Source of the DNA: Epiperipatus broadwayi
Taxonomy: Eukaryota; Onychophora; Udeonychophora; Euonychophora; Peripatidae
Assembly (NCBI GenBank): GCA_028023455.1
Contig: JAQFVV010012435.1
Span: 2,228,001 to 2,292,000 of the forward strand
Length of the DNA: 64,000 bases
Direction: 5' to 3'
In this document: positions 1-10,924 of the stretch, in pieces
Numbering within the stretch: the stretch's first letter is position 1
Layout of the letters: each line of letters starts with the position of its first letter
Notes under the pieces: generated by a model
What the model was told of the DNA's origin: nothing
Database searches by the model: none
What the model saw: the letters and a program-made list of their open reading frames with translations, nothing else
Made by a program: the position numbers and the translations under genes

Positions 1-429
1 AATGTATGTTTGGGCAATCATATCCATTCTCTGTTGGTTTTTTTGCACTATCTACACTCTCATATGGATGGCAGTTGCATAAACAGAGCAGCTTATGATA
101 AAAAATCATGCATGTTTTTTTTTAATAAGGCAATTGTTAATTCTCTTTGATAGAACCATATGAATGAAAATTTGTTTCTACATATTATCATTATCTATAG
201 CTTATCTAATTTTTATGTTGTAAAAAAAGCCTGTTTCAAATTTGTTCTTTAAAATGCTATTTTTTTATATTCTCCTTTCTCATCATGTAGGGCTAAATTA
301 AAGATGGTTAATAATGAATTAAATGAAGCTAACACAGAAAGATAAAACCTTATACATTTAAATTTGGATGAATAGTGCTTTGTGTGGAGTACTATTTACC
401 TAAGTATTGGGGAAAGTTTTTTTTTTTTT
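1..429. other. AT-rich non-coding stretch
   Basis: I see no gene, repeat boundary or splice-flanked exon here, only AT-rich sequence with short T runs. Confidence 0.5.
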
Positions 430-870
430 TAAATAAATGTGTACCTATTTATAGATGTGAGACCTGAATTTAATACAAGTGTACAGAGAAATGCATGTTA
501 GGAATAACATTGAAAGATCAAAGCAAAATATGTGGGTGAAAAGGTAATAGATGTCACTGGTAACATTGAAAGAATAAGAAACTGAAGATATGTTGGATAG
601 ATCGCTAGCATATATGCTGATAGATGGACAGTTGAAGTCTAAGGTGAATCCAAAAACATTGTTAAAAGCCTGGAATGAAATCACGTATGGAAAATTAAAG
701 AAGTTAGTTGAAATAATGCAGAAAAGAGATATGTATCAGAGAAAGTGGATTGGATCACCTTCGACACAATATTTGAGAATGATGAAGATAGTAATGTGGT
801 TAAATAATAGCACATATAGATATGTTCATTTTAACAAATTGTCATAATTGAATACATTTTTTTTGTGTGT
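430..870 (+). mobile_element. LINE relic, C-terminal end of the polymerase ORF
   Basis: Around 557-655 one frame reads GNIERIRN, then stop-interrupted RYVG, then YADRWTVEV. This is the pattern at the end of many non-LTR retrotransposon proteins, where a 'GHIARM..DRWT' block precedes a basic tail. Two stops fall inside the block, so it is dead. A 259-bp open frame at 590-847 runs in a different frame and is probably a by-product. The clade cannot be fixed from this piece; RTE-like and Jockey-like elements both carry such a tail. Confidence 0.4.
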
Positions 871-2071
871 GATCTCTATATAGAAAATGTTTTTAATGGT
901 TTAATATGATAATAGATGAGCGGACTCAAGATCTGAAGGCTCTTAAATCGCACTTTAATTTTGTTACTTTCGGCGATCGATCATCTTATGATTTTCCGAA
1001 TATTGTATCATTTGATTACTTTTTTTTCTTTTAAATACACAATTAGTAGTTTAGTGAATTGATGTATGCTATTTTAATCGATGACAGTAATCGTCTATAT
1101 TTTATTTTATGATTTATATATATTCTTTTGAAATGCAAGTTTTTATTGTTAGTTTTATCAAATTTATCCTTGTGCATTTTCTGCGCAAGTATTTAGAGAA
1201 TATTAAATGATTTGATTTGTTTATATATGTGAAATATATATTTAATATTTAAATTTTTACACATAGCTGTGCCCTTTTAAAATTTTATTTCTCTGGTTAA
1301 CAAAGATATTTTTTATGTCTTAAAGTCATTTTCTCATGTTCAGTTAACTGTAATTAAGCTATCATAACAATTCTATATATTAAGAAGTTGAGAGTGGGAA
1401 AAATGACCCAGAAAAAAATTTCAATCATTTCTGATAGATTGCATGACAATTTCATTGAAATGATAAAATAACCGATTTAAAACACTTTCATTACCTTAAA
1501 ATCGGGGAAATGCAATATATTACTGTTTTTTTTTTTTAATTCGTTTTTAGTTTAATGGCAATATATTTACTAGGAATAGAACAGGTTTAAATCGTTTAAT
1601 GAAAAAGTACATTATATATATAAATCAAGTTACATAATGAACCATTTGACTTTTTAAAATAATTCAAATAAAAAGGAAATACTGCGAGGGATAAAAAAAA
1701 AATGGCGGGCGGAGGGGGGGATATTTTTTTTTTTTTTTGTGAAAGTCTATTCATTAAATTATTTTTAATTGTTAGTTAACCCTTGATTTCTTTTTATTAT
1801 ATTTGCTCAATTTTTATATCTGTTAGCCCATTAAAATATATTATGATAATCAGTGTGTGTCCTATATTGTTAAAGAATAAGCTTTATATACCGTTTATTA
1901 AAATGACCAAAAAAAGCATATGTATTTTGCTGTTATTTAGCAAAAAAGTACTTCATTACTGATGATGATCAAGTATTTTTTTATTGCTTCAACATATTGC
2001 TTTTTGTATTTTTCGATCATTATATTCTGTGTTATTATAAAATGTGTTGCTCTTGGTAATAACATTCAGAA
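871..2071. other. AT-rich non-coding stretch
   Basis: No coding potential or clear repeat is seen. The stretch holds homopolymer A/T runs and a short G-rich patch near 1705-1720. Confidence 0.5.
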
Positions 2072-2076
2072 CATTG

Positions 2077-2772
2077 TGTAGTGTTTTGTATAAAATGGCG
2101 GACATGTTTGTGCACTCCAGAAAAAACTGAATGTATTCGAGAGATTGTTTTAGATCGTGCGCTAATAGCTGTGGAATTTAATTAAGGCATTGACATAATG
2201 GCAATCGATTATTCCAAGAGATATTTGCTGATTGCAAATATTTCTGGATAAGAGACGATACCTTATTGGACGGTGTATTAATGGCTACAGTTGTCAGCAA
2301 GCAATAGAAGACGGTGTAACATCTACGCAGGGCAGTAATTAGAGAACAACTCCAGTAGAGAGCAGTCAGTAGTGAGTAGCGGACAGTATTAGAGTAGAGA
2401 TATCTCGCATTAGTGCTGGCGGTAAATGACCAGCGCCCAGTGGAAATGTAGTTCACGGGTGTAGCTGAAAGAGACCGCAGCAGGGAAGAGCATTAGTTGC
2501 AGAGAAGAGCATTAGTTGCAGAGAAGAGCATTAGTTGCAGAGAAGAGCATTAGTTGCAGAGTAGGGCATTAGTTGCAGAGTAGAAGCATTCGTTGCAGAG
2601 CAAGGCATTCGTTGCAAAATAGACCATTTTTTGGAGAGCACTCGTTGGAAAAGAACAGCGTAGGATTTGCGATTACATAAAGTAGAGAGAGAGTTGTTGC
2701 AGACTGTTCGCTATTCTGATTACTTAATAACATCGTGTCCTAATGTATATAGACGTGCATATGGATACTTCA
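2077..2772 (+). repeat. 5' LTR of the TRIM-like element (696 bp)
   Basis: Starts TGTAGTG and ends ACTTCA. It is nearly identical along its length to the copy at 2938-3663. A TATAAAA string lies close to its 5' end (about 2088-2096), followed by GGCGGACATG. The central part holds a 19-bp minisatellite. Small indels near 2449-2460 and the minisatellite copy number account for the 30-bp length difference from the 3' LTR. Confidence 0.87.
2480..2655 (+). repeat. 19-bp minisatellite in the 5' LTR
   Basis: The unit is GCAGAGAAGAGCATTAGTT with drift toward GTAGAAGCATTCGTT in the later copies. About eight to nine head-to-tail units are visible. The 3' LTR carries about two more. Confidence 0.85.
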
Positions 2773-2937
2773 ATGGTGCAGTTGCATTCGGAACCTGTGA
2801 GTAGCGAATAAGTTTTGCATACAACAAGGTTAGCCATAAATGGAGAAACCTGGTGAAAATGGAAATCCCAGTTAGTAGCAAGAGAAAAACAACACCAAGG
2901 AATAGCAACAAGGGTTTTTCTGGAGTGGAGGGAGGTG
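2773..2937 (+). other. Interior of the TRIM-like element with PBS-like and polypurine sites
   Basis: The 165-bp interior opens with A-TGGTGCAGTTG, a plausible primer-binding site for a tRNA whose 3' end is TGCACCA (tRNA-Gly ends this way in many animals). The match beyond the first seven bases is unclear. It closes with the purine-rich tract GGAGTGGAGGGAGG just before the 3' LTR. Only very short ORFs are present. Confidence 0.7.
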
Positions 2938-3663
2938 TGTAGTGTTTTGTATAAAATGGTGGACATGTTTATGCACTCCAGAAAAAACTAGAATGTATTC
3001 GAGAGGTTGTTTTAGATCGCACACTGATAGCTGTGGAATTTAATTAAGGCATTGACATAATGGTGATCGACTATTCCAAGAGATATTTGCTGATTGCAAA
3101 TATTTCTGGATAAGAGACGATACCTTATTGGACGGTATATTAATGGCTACAGTTGTCAGCAAGCAATAGAAGATGGTGTAACATCTATGCAGGGTAGTAA
3201 TTAGAGGACAACTCCAATAGAGAGCAGTCAGTAGTGAGTAGCGGACCGTATTAGAGTAGAGATATCTTGCGTTAGTGCTGGCGGTAAATGATCAGCGCCC
3301 AGTGGAAATGGTGTAGCTGAAAGAGACCGCAGCAGAGAAGAGCATTAGTTGCAGAGAAGAGCATTAGTTGCAGAGAAGAGCATTAGTTGCCGAGAAGAGC
3401 ATTAGTTGCAGAGTAGGGCATTAGTTGCAGAGTAGAAGCATTTGTTGCAGAGCAGAGCATTAGTTGCAGAGTAGAAGCATTCGTTGCAGAGCAAGGCATT
3501 CGTTGCAAAATAGACCATTCGTTGGAGAGCATTTGTTGGAAAAGAACAGCGTAGGATTTGCGATTACGTAAAGTAGAGAGAGAGTTGTTGCAGACTGTTC
3601 ACTATTCTGATTACTTAATAACATCGTGTCCTAATGTATATAGACGTGCATATGGATACTTCA
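2938..3663 (+). repeat. 3' LTR of the TRIM-like element (726 bp)
   Basis: Direct repeat of 2077-2772 with scattered substitutions. It ends GATACTTCA immediately before the second CATTG target copy. The minisatellite is longer here. The open frame at 3558-3830 crosses the LTR end into flanking DNA and is not a gene. Confidence 0.87.
3326..3545 (+). repeat. 19-bp minisatellite in the 3' LTR
   Basis: Same unit as at 2480-2655, about eleven copies. An extra pair of units (the GCAGAGCAGAGCATTAGTT type) sits in the middle, so the array changed length after insertion or during reverse transcription. Confidence 0.83.
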
Positions 3664-3668
3664 CATTG

Positions 3669-4424
3669 ATTCTCATCTTATCACCAAAGTTAAGCAATGT
3701 TAAACTCACGTATGTGTTTTTAAAAAAAGTCTTCAAAATATCTATTAAGTCAAATTTTATTATTTTAATAATCTTCCATTTGTTCTGGGCTGAATTCCGA
3801 CTACCGATGATACCAATAAATAGTGAATAGTAGAATGGCTTCTTACTTAATAAGTTATAAACAGTGCCTTAACCAAAGTATTTTCTCCCCTGCCTTGTAA
3901 AATATGATATTGATTTTTCATAAGTTAGATACTGTTTCCGATAAAAAGCATCTTTTTTTTTTCTAATTTTTCCCCACTAATTCTGTTTATTTTTACCTTA
4001 TCATCTTCTGTCTTTTAGGTCGGGTTAAAATTCAATCATCATGTATTAGTAGAGTTGTATATTTGTGCACTTTGCTACATTCTTTTTTTTTTATTTAACC
4101 TTGTTAAATGATTCAAATTGTACATCTTTTAAAACCAATATATGTTTTATAAATAAATTTTATAGTGCTTCTTAAAAGCAGTTGTGTATATATTAAATAT
4201 TATTAAAAGTATATATATATACTTGTATATATGTAGAGAAAGAAAATATTAATGCAGTCAGATTTTTAAAAAGTCCATGTGAAGGATATAATTGGAATTC
4301 AAGTAATGAATATGAATATATTTGTTGGACAATGATTTTTTTTTTTTGGCAATATTTCCTTTTGTAAAAGAATATTTTAAATAAGATTTTTTTTTTAGAT
4401 TTAATAATCATCTGATGTTTAAAA
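3669..4424. other. AT-rich non-coding stretch
   Basis: Nothing recognisable is present apart from T runs and short AT microsatellite patches. Confidence 0.45.
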
Positions 4425-5630
4425 GGAGGTCCAATCTACAACTCACCCCTTGTAATGAGGAGAACCTTACAGGACTCCCTTCTCCTCTCGATCCAAAAAA
4501 CCATTGATTCATTATCCAAAGCTTATTTGTTATATGCGAAAACTTCACTGCTCAACAGCCTGGTGTTTCCAATGATTTTTTATTACATGCTGATTATTAA
4601 TTTTTCCCAAAAATTCATTAGAAAGATAAATTCACTATGTGCAAGACTCATGTGGAAGGGCAAGACCATGGCCATCAGCCTGAGAGGTCTCCATAGGCAC
4701 CCAAAACTCAATGGGCTATTGCTGCATTCTGCTTTAACCTTCTGTTTCCAGTGTACACATAACACCATCCTTAACCTATCTCACCATTTTCCAGAAGCAT
4801 CATGCTTTACATCTATTTTTCCTACAGACACCCCTCCTCCTCCCATGAGGATCTGGTGGTTATCCTTATTGTTAAAGATTGCAAAATTTATCCCTCTACT
4901 TATTCAGGTTAACTCACAGAAAATTATATATTGAGATGCATACCACCTAACTAATGAAGAAATCCCCCAATCCCATCTCTGCCAACCCTTCCCAATCATT
5001 CAATCATTAAAAAGTTTAAATGGTGGCATCTTGAACCAAAATTTTTTGATTTTTTTGATTAAATTAAACTTGAGCGCTCTGCCCATATGCCATTTTCTGG
5101 TCTGATCATAGAGGGTTCTCATACTTGGACCCAGTCTACCCTTTATGTAAATGGGATGATGACACATTAATACATATTCTTAGTCATTATACATCACTCC
5201 AATGGGACAGAGACTTTATTGCATTCATATACAAACCAAGAGTGCCTCTCCTCACCAGACTGATTCCTACATATCCAATGGGATCTTTCCATCCATAAGA
5301 ATCATAACTTTTCTGTTGTTTGCCTATTGGTTAACTAAGCATGCACTCATTTATGGCCATACCTTGGTTGATCATAAGAAATTACTTCTTGCAAAACTTC
5401 AGACCATCAGAGACAGAGATGAAAAATTAGCTCCAACATACATCTGCAATGCTACATGGAGCCTTGTAGCAATAGACAATTTATGATTGAACAGTTGATT
5501 TTTTTATGCCCAGACCATTGGTGTTGGGTTATGCAACCTTTATTATAGTATCTGTTAACAACATAACTCTATTATTGCAATAATGTAATTCTTTGAGCTC
5601 ACAATAAAATTTCTTGATAAAAAAAGAGAT
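4425..5630 (+). mobile_element. L1/Tx1-like LINE 3' end, degenerate
   Basis: The frame at 4455-4934 reads a C-terminal RT/linker pattern typical of the L1/Tx1 group: a hydrophobic 'LLNSLVFPMIFYYM' block, then 'INSLCARLMWKGK' and 'ISLRGLHRHPKLNGL' (about residues 34-90). In L1 proteins this region reads roughly 'LP.F.Y.FQ...P..F...N.....F.W......I....L..P...GGL'. Downstream pieces up to about 5600 continue the same style in broken frames. The unit ends in CAATAAAATTTCTTG and an A-rich run near 5610-5626, which looks like a polyadenylated 3' end. The RT catalytic core is absent, so the copy is 5'-truncated. Confidence 0.55.
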
Positions 5631-5639
5631 TGAGGTTTT

Positions 5640-6118
5640 TTTTTTAATGATATATAGATGTTTCTAATTAACTATTAATATTATCTAAAGGGGAAAAAAG
5701 TCCATATTTATAAATTTAGGGTAATATTTTCCAAAATTATCAAAGGGAAGCTATATGAAATATTAACAAGAAATATTTGCAAGATTTTTAACTATCCAAT
5801 GTTCTAAAAATGTCTGACATATACTCCCTTTAGTGTTGACATATTATCTGTTAAATAAGTATTTAACTGATTAGACTAGAATCTGACATGAGTTGTCTCT
5901 GATATTTTAAAAAAATATTTTTTAATATATGTATATTGCAAATAGACATCTAATAAAGAAAATTTTTCATGGAGATCAAATTTCATCATAATTTGTAAAA
6001 CTTTATATCTCATAATTTTGTATGAGATTTTTTTTGTTCTTTCCATGAAATATAACTAAAAAATTATATAAGGTAGGTGGATATGTAGGCACTATTTAAT
6101 AAATAATTATGTATATAT
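5640..6118. other. AT-rich non-coding stretch
   Basis: No recognisable feature is seen. Confidence 0.4.
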
Positions 6119-6262
6119 TGTAACGTTTTCCACATCTTGCTAGGCCTCTATCGCAATAAATTGCACAAGTTGATCAAGTTATGCAAAAAGAAGGAAGTTT
6201 CATTCCTATTTCTAAAAAAACATAACTATATTTCCTGATCAACTCGGCCTAGAATTGTTACA
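6119..6262. repeat. Short imperfect inverted repeat
   Basis: TTGTAAC (6119), CTAGGCC (6140) and TTGATCA (about 6170) recur in reverse order and complement as TGATCAA, GGCCTAG (6246) and GTTACAA (6256-6262). The region can fold back with interruptions. It may be the end of the LTR-like repeat to its right. Confidence 0.45.
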
Positions 6263-6529
6263 AGTACAATTGTGAGCTGAATCAGTTTTTAATTTATAAA
6301 TGAAGGCGCCAGAGTTGCTTAGATTCACTGATTTTGCGTCAAACATATTGTAACTCATAAATTAAAAAGAAAAAATGTTTTTTTTTTAAAATAGTCAGTA
6401 TTATATTTTACCATAACTAGAATTATTTTCTAAATGTTATTCCTGGAGCTTATTAAACACATATTGGCAAAGGTAAATTATATTTTCAAATATCACTAAA
6501 CTAATATTAATAAATTTAATAATAAACAT

Positions 6530-7470
6530 TAATAATTATTATTAATAACGTACAAGGAAAAGTTGGTATTAGAACTAAATATTTTATTCTAACAAATTAA
6601 AATGTTAAAGATAAATTACAACTTAAATAAAATCGAAGAGAACACATGCTAGTCCAGACGTGAATCCATTAATAAAATACAAAGCTAAACTATTAATTAA
6701 TTAAAGTTCTTGGGTAAACAATAGTCTCTTGATAAATAAAATTAAAATCTCTATCATGATCCTATTATAAGTATATTTTTAAGAATTATTTGCAAACGCT
6801 TAATTTTGTCACAATCGGGAATAATGAATCGTAGCTTACTTGTAAGTTTAGTGAGTTCACGAAGCTTGTAGATTACTATGCATAGTTTTTTTTTGTGTGT
6901 GAGAATGAGCTCAGCCATCTTTTATAAGTTGATCTTGTGGTCCATTCTACTGGTCGGTCATGAAGGCTTTTCTGGTGTCCATCTTCAGGAACAATGTCAG
7001 CAAAAGCTCTGTTTCACTCTAACATGCAGAATTATTTCAGCGTAGGGTGATCCTGGATATATTCTTTTGTTATTCAGGACCAACCATAAGAAGAATAAAC
7101 AAAATAAGACATTGATCAATCTGGCCTCTCCCTTTTTATACTCGAGGTCCAGTTTTTTAGACTTCTGCACATGTTATTATCATGCCGTTTAGGTTCATAA
7201 TCTTGTACATTCTTTATCTTTTTTTTTAATTACAAAGTCTTTCAGCCATCTTTAATTAACTAAAATATTTTTCTTTTAGCTTATCTGGATTAGTAATTTG
7301 TGTGTCTTTTGTTCTCTCCAATTTTAACTTTTATTTTTAATTACATTAAAAAAAATATGGACAAACAATTTAACTTTCATTGTACGTTTTAAAAAAAAAT
7401 TATACTAATCAAAAAAAACCTCTAAATTTACTTTTTTTTTTTTTTTGCTTTTACCAAATGCCAATACGTA
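6530..7470 (-). repeat. LTR-like repeat with TATA box, copy A (minus strand)
   Basis: Read on the minus strand, this shares collinear blocks with 12245-13125: ACAATGAAAGTTA, AATTAAAAATAAAAGTTAAA, GTGCAGAAGTCTAAAAAAC, GATGGACC, and GGATTAGCATGTG-like sequence near its end. A TATA box (GAGTATAAAAAGGGAG on the minus strand, about 7128-7144) follows the shared GCAGAAGTC block. This layout fits an LTR or Pol II promoter of a retroelement. The exact ends were not found, and no coding region lies beside it, so it is probably a solo LTR or a non-autonomous element. Confidence 0.55.
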
Positions 7471-7674
7471 TATTTGTACCATATATAAATAAACAGTACA
7501 ATATATATATATATACAATGAATATTTACTTTTGCTAATGTTTTTTCCTTAAATGTCTTAAATTTTATGGTTTTAGCATGATCTATTTATATCTTCATAA
7601 GCATAGTTTGCATTATAGTATTAGACCTTTACAAACTCCTCAAATGCTGTGTTTTTATATTGGTCTATTGCCAT

Positions 7675-8065
7675 CATATAATGTATGGAAGCCAATAATC
7701 AACTTTGTTCTTAGGAAAAAATGGGGAAATCAGGAGGAACCTCCTAGATAAGTATATGAAATTTCTACTGACTGTTGCCTTTGGCAGAATGGCTCAGTTG
7801 GTTAGAGTGTTACCTTAAAATTCAAGAATCTTAGAACCCAGGTTCAAATCCCATGCTAGTTCTGTCACTGGTCAGGGAGAATAAAACCTCTCAATACATT
7901 GTGTATATACTAAGCTGTTTGAAGTGCTATTACTAACAGTTGAATGTATTTGGAATGTTTAAATAAAGTTAAATTATTCTAAAGACATTCAATACATATA
8001 TTAGATGGTGGTAATAGTCCAATATAAAAATACAACTAGAACATCATCATCACTAACCTTCAGGA
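7675..8065 (+). mobile_element. 5'-truncated Penelope-like element 3' end with tRNA-like module (family A)
   Basis: The first about 100 bp match the end of the Penelope-like coding region at 36720-36820 (ATGTATGGAAGCC..., GTGGAGAAATCAG-like, GACTGTTGCCTTTGG). They lead directly into a tRNA-like segment: A-box-like TGGCTCAGTTGG (7791-7802) and B-box-like GGTTCAAATCC (7842-7852). The rest matches the pseudo-LTR sequences at 35134-35525 and 36832-37105, down to CACTAACCTTCAGGAAAA. Because the same coding-to-tRNA junction occurs in two separate copies, the module belongs to the element and is not a chance SINE insertion. Confidence 0.7.
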
Positions 8066-9193
8066 AAACACTCTTCAAAATGCAATTGATAGTGTTATTT
8101 TTTACAATTTTATGATGTTGAGTTAAAATTTTGTTGTTACCTGAAATTTTTTTCAGATATCTGAGAAAATTTTTGAGCTAAAGTTTTGATTTTTGATGTG
8201 TTGATTTTTGTGTCCAGTTGGAGGGATGGTCAGATGAATGTCAGTGTAGTAACTAAATTATCATTTATCTACAGGAGTACTGAGTCCAAGGTTTAGAGTA
8301 AATAGTAACCAAGAGTTTTGAGGCCCAGAACTTATATCTCATTTGCTTGGTAGTAAACAATTATATTTTTGGGTTTATGAAAGTAAAAATTATGGATTAC
8401 TTCAGAGTTAAGAGGGAAGGTGCGGCCATGTTGTATAAAATCTAAAACTTTTTATAACGTTCACTTTTACTGGTAATTTATTAATGCTTAAGTTTTGAAT
8501 CAAAAAATAGATTATCTCTTTATAATGATTTAAATATCTTTTAGCTCTTCTAACATTTACATAAATTGAGTTAATATTATTTTTTTATTTACAGTTTTGT
8601 TTTTTCAAAAAAGGAAGTAATAAATTATTTAATCATAAAATTTAATTTTAACAGCAAGTATAACCTTGGTGAGCACTTTTTTCTTGACAAAAGATTAGAA
8701 ATTACAATGTTTTATTATCAAATTATAATTTACCTGGAAAAGGAAGATATCTTCATGAAATATTTTATTTGTGTTATTGTAATGTCCTTGAAAGCTTTTG
8801 TTTTTCTTTTTGATGCTTTTACTCTCTAAATTGTTTTCTTTTTTTTTTTTTTTTTCATAAGAATTTTTTTTGAAATATTCTTTTGTTAGTTAAAATAAGT
8901 ATAAAAATGCCTATCTACATACTTTCACTTAGAGGGATATAGATTTGCGATTGTGTTCAAAACACATATTTCAATTTAATTAATATATCCATATTGTCAA
9001 TATGTAGATATATCAATGTGTTGAAGCTAAAATAATATTTTTCTAAAGAGATAAAATGCTGGATATATCATGCAAATCTTTTCCATTATCTTTTCAAAAA
9101 AAATTAAAGAAAACAATATTCGCACAATAATTATAACTTTAAACCACTAAACATCATATGATCACTCTCTCTTATACTGGCACATAATAGTTA
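8066..9193. other. AT-rich non-coding stretch
   Basis: I see no feature beyond homopolymer runs. Confidence 0.4.
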
Positions 9194-9677
9194 TTAAACA
9201 AGGCAGAACTCTATACAGTAGTGCCACCTTGTGCCAACCAGAGTAATCAATGGATGCCAGAAAGCTTGTGCATGAAATCCCTATCTAGTGCCTATTCATC
9301 CAATATCCCAGACTAGTTTCTGGCTTGTGGCCTTCATCAGTGAGGAGTCTTGGATCTGAGAGTACTGCACCTAGATCTTAGGATCTAATGAGCTTATATT
9401 GAAAATATTATTGTGTTTTCAATTTCATTCTCATGGTTTTGTAGTTAAGTAGAGATAAAAGAGGGCTGCTGGAGGGTTGCATTAGATCCTAAAATCTAGG
9501 TGCAGTGCTCTCAGATCCAAGGCTCCTCACTGATGAAGGCACATGCCAGAACTAGTCTGGGGATATTGGATGAGTAGGCACTAGATGGGAATTTTATGCA
9601 CAAGCCTTTTGGCATCCATTGATTACTCTGGTTGGTACAAGGTGGCACTACTGTGTGGAGAGTTTTGCCTTGTTTAA
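9194..9677. mobile_element. Fold-back element, about 197-bp arms with 89-bp loop
   Basis: 9194-9390 and 9480-9677 are close reverse complements (TTAAACAAGGCAGAACTCT... against ...AGTTTTGCCTTGTTTAA). Each arm carries a CTGATGAAGGC-loop-GCCAGAA motif (minus strand at 9316-9340, plus strand at 9530-9555). The motif resembles those at Penelope-type ends elsewhere in the window, so this may be an inverted pair of pseudo-LTR pieces and not a DNA-transposon MITE. No target duplication is obvious. Confidence 0.75.
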
Positions 9678-9930
9678 TTATAAACCTTGTGAGGATTTGT
9701 ACTCACCTCTCCCAATTTGCTTTATTTTTTTGTGAAATTATCTAGATATCAATTTTCAAACAATAACTAAATGTCTAGCTGAGGTTATTACTTAAAATAA
9801 AATCTTATACATGCTTGGAAATCATCAAGGTTTAAAAAAAAAAATCAATTTTTTTATCTGGATTCGAAATCTGTATTGTGGATCTGGCAAATGAATGCTC
9901 TCACTACCACATACATGCATTTGTAACTAT

Positions 9931-10922
9931 CTATGTAAGATGCCTTGCATAGTTAGGCACAGGTAGAGCGTCCTACTTGGGGTCAGGAGATTTTCAAGAT
10001 CCATTCTGGCAATAAAGGCATATACCTTTTTTATGTCTTGTCTGATTTGGTGCAGTGGTAGAGTGTTTAGTTTGAGATGATAAGGTTTCAGGATCAATTC
10101 TGGAAATAAATCCATATATATTTTTATATCCTGCATGGGTTAGTGCAGTGCTAAGGTCCAATTTGGGATCAGGAGGTTCCAGGATTGATTCTAGCAATAA
10201 AAGTCATATGCCGTTTTATTGTCCTCCATGGTTTGGTGCAGTGGTAAAGTGTTCTACTTGGGATCTGGAGAGCCCAGGATCAATTCTGTCAATAAAGCCA
10301 TATGCCTTTTTATGTCCTGTATGGTTTGATGCAGTCCAATTGGGATCAGGATGTCTCAGCATCAATTCTGGTAATAAATCCATATGCCTTTTTTATGTCC
10401 TGCATTGTTTGGTGCAGTTGTATAGTGTTCTACTTAGCTCAGGAGATCCCAGGATCGATTCTGGAAATAAAAATATATCCCTTTTATATATCCTGCATGG
10501 TTTGATGCAGTTGTAGCATTTTATGTGAGATCAGGAGATCCCAGGACCGATTCTGGCAATGAAGTCATGTCTTTAATGTCCTGCATGGTTCAATGCAGTG
10601 GTAGTGTTCTATGTGGAATCAAGAGGTTCCAGCATCAAATCTGGTAATAAAGCCATATGCCTTTTTATGTTCTGTATGATTTAGTGCAGTGTTAGAGTGT
10701 CCAATTGGGATCAGGAGGTCCCAGGATTGATTCTGGCAATAAAGCCTTTTATCTTTAATGTTCTGCATGGTTTGATGCAGTGGTAGAGTGTTCTATGTGG
10801 GACTAGGATGTCCCAGGATTGATTCTGGTACTTGCAGTTCTGGCACTCAAATTTCTAATCAACTCCTGAGCAATAAAGCTCTAATGTAAATAAAACAAGT
10901 AAATTCTAAAAAAAAAAAAAAA
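9931..10922 (+). repeat. Tandem array of ten tRNA-like units ending in a SINE-type A-rich tail
   Basis: Ten head-to-tail units of about 83-95 bp start near 9931, 10034, 10126, 10221, 10312, 10395, 10487, 10575, 10668 and 10760. A typical unit has GCATGGTTTGGTGCAGTGG (A-box-like), then GTAGAGTGTTCTACTTGGG, GATCAGGAGGTCCC, B-box-like AGGATCGATTCTGG, and a linker CAATAAAGCCATATGCC plus T run. The layout is closest to tRNA-Gly or tRNA-Asp. After the last unit a different sequence (GTACTTGCAGTTCTGGCACT...) runs into an A-rich tail at 10906-10922, as in a SINE. The linker T runs could terminate Pol III. The open frames at 10148-10516 come from the repeat period and are not genes. Confidence 0.85.
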
Positions 10923-10924
10923 CT

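Larger units (their letters stand above)
2072..3668 (+). mobile_element. TRIM-like element: LTR pair with 165-bp interior and perfect target duplication
   Basis: Two long direct repeats (2077-2772 and 2938-3663) begin TGTAGTG and end ACTTCA, so they have TG...CA termini. They are separated by only 165 bp. The five bases before the first repeat and after the second are identical (CATTG at 2072-2076 and 3664-3668), as expected for an integrase-made target site duplication. TGGTGCA starts one base after the 5' repeat, where a tRNA primer-binding site belongs. A purine-rich tract ends right at the 3' repeat. No gag or pol fits in the interior, so the element would need proteins from a larger relative. 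This matches the definition of terminal-repeat retrotransposons in miniature. Confidence 0.88.

Noticed and set aside
3558-3830. 90-codon open frame
   Set aside because: Starts in the 3' LTR and runs into unrelated flanking DNA. No motif.
7785-7870. A functional tRNA gene
   Set aside because: A and B boxes are present, but there is no acceptor stem and the anticodon arm is too long. The sequence continues into a repeated pseudo-LTR.
10148-10516. 122-codon open frame
   Set aside because: Its Trp/Ser-rich protein repeats with the 90-bp array period, so it is a by-product of the tRNA-like repeats.
9931-10830. A cluster of real tRNA genes
   Set aside because: Units drift in the anticodon and acceptor regions, some lose part of the A-box region (10312 unit), and they share a non-tRNA linker and one SINE-like tail.
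9931-10922. CRISPR-like regular array
   Set aside because: Units are whole diverged tRNA-like repeats without unique spacers, and the sequence is clearly from an animal genome.
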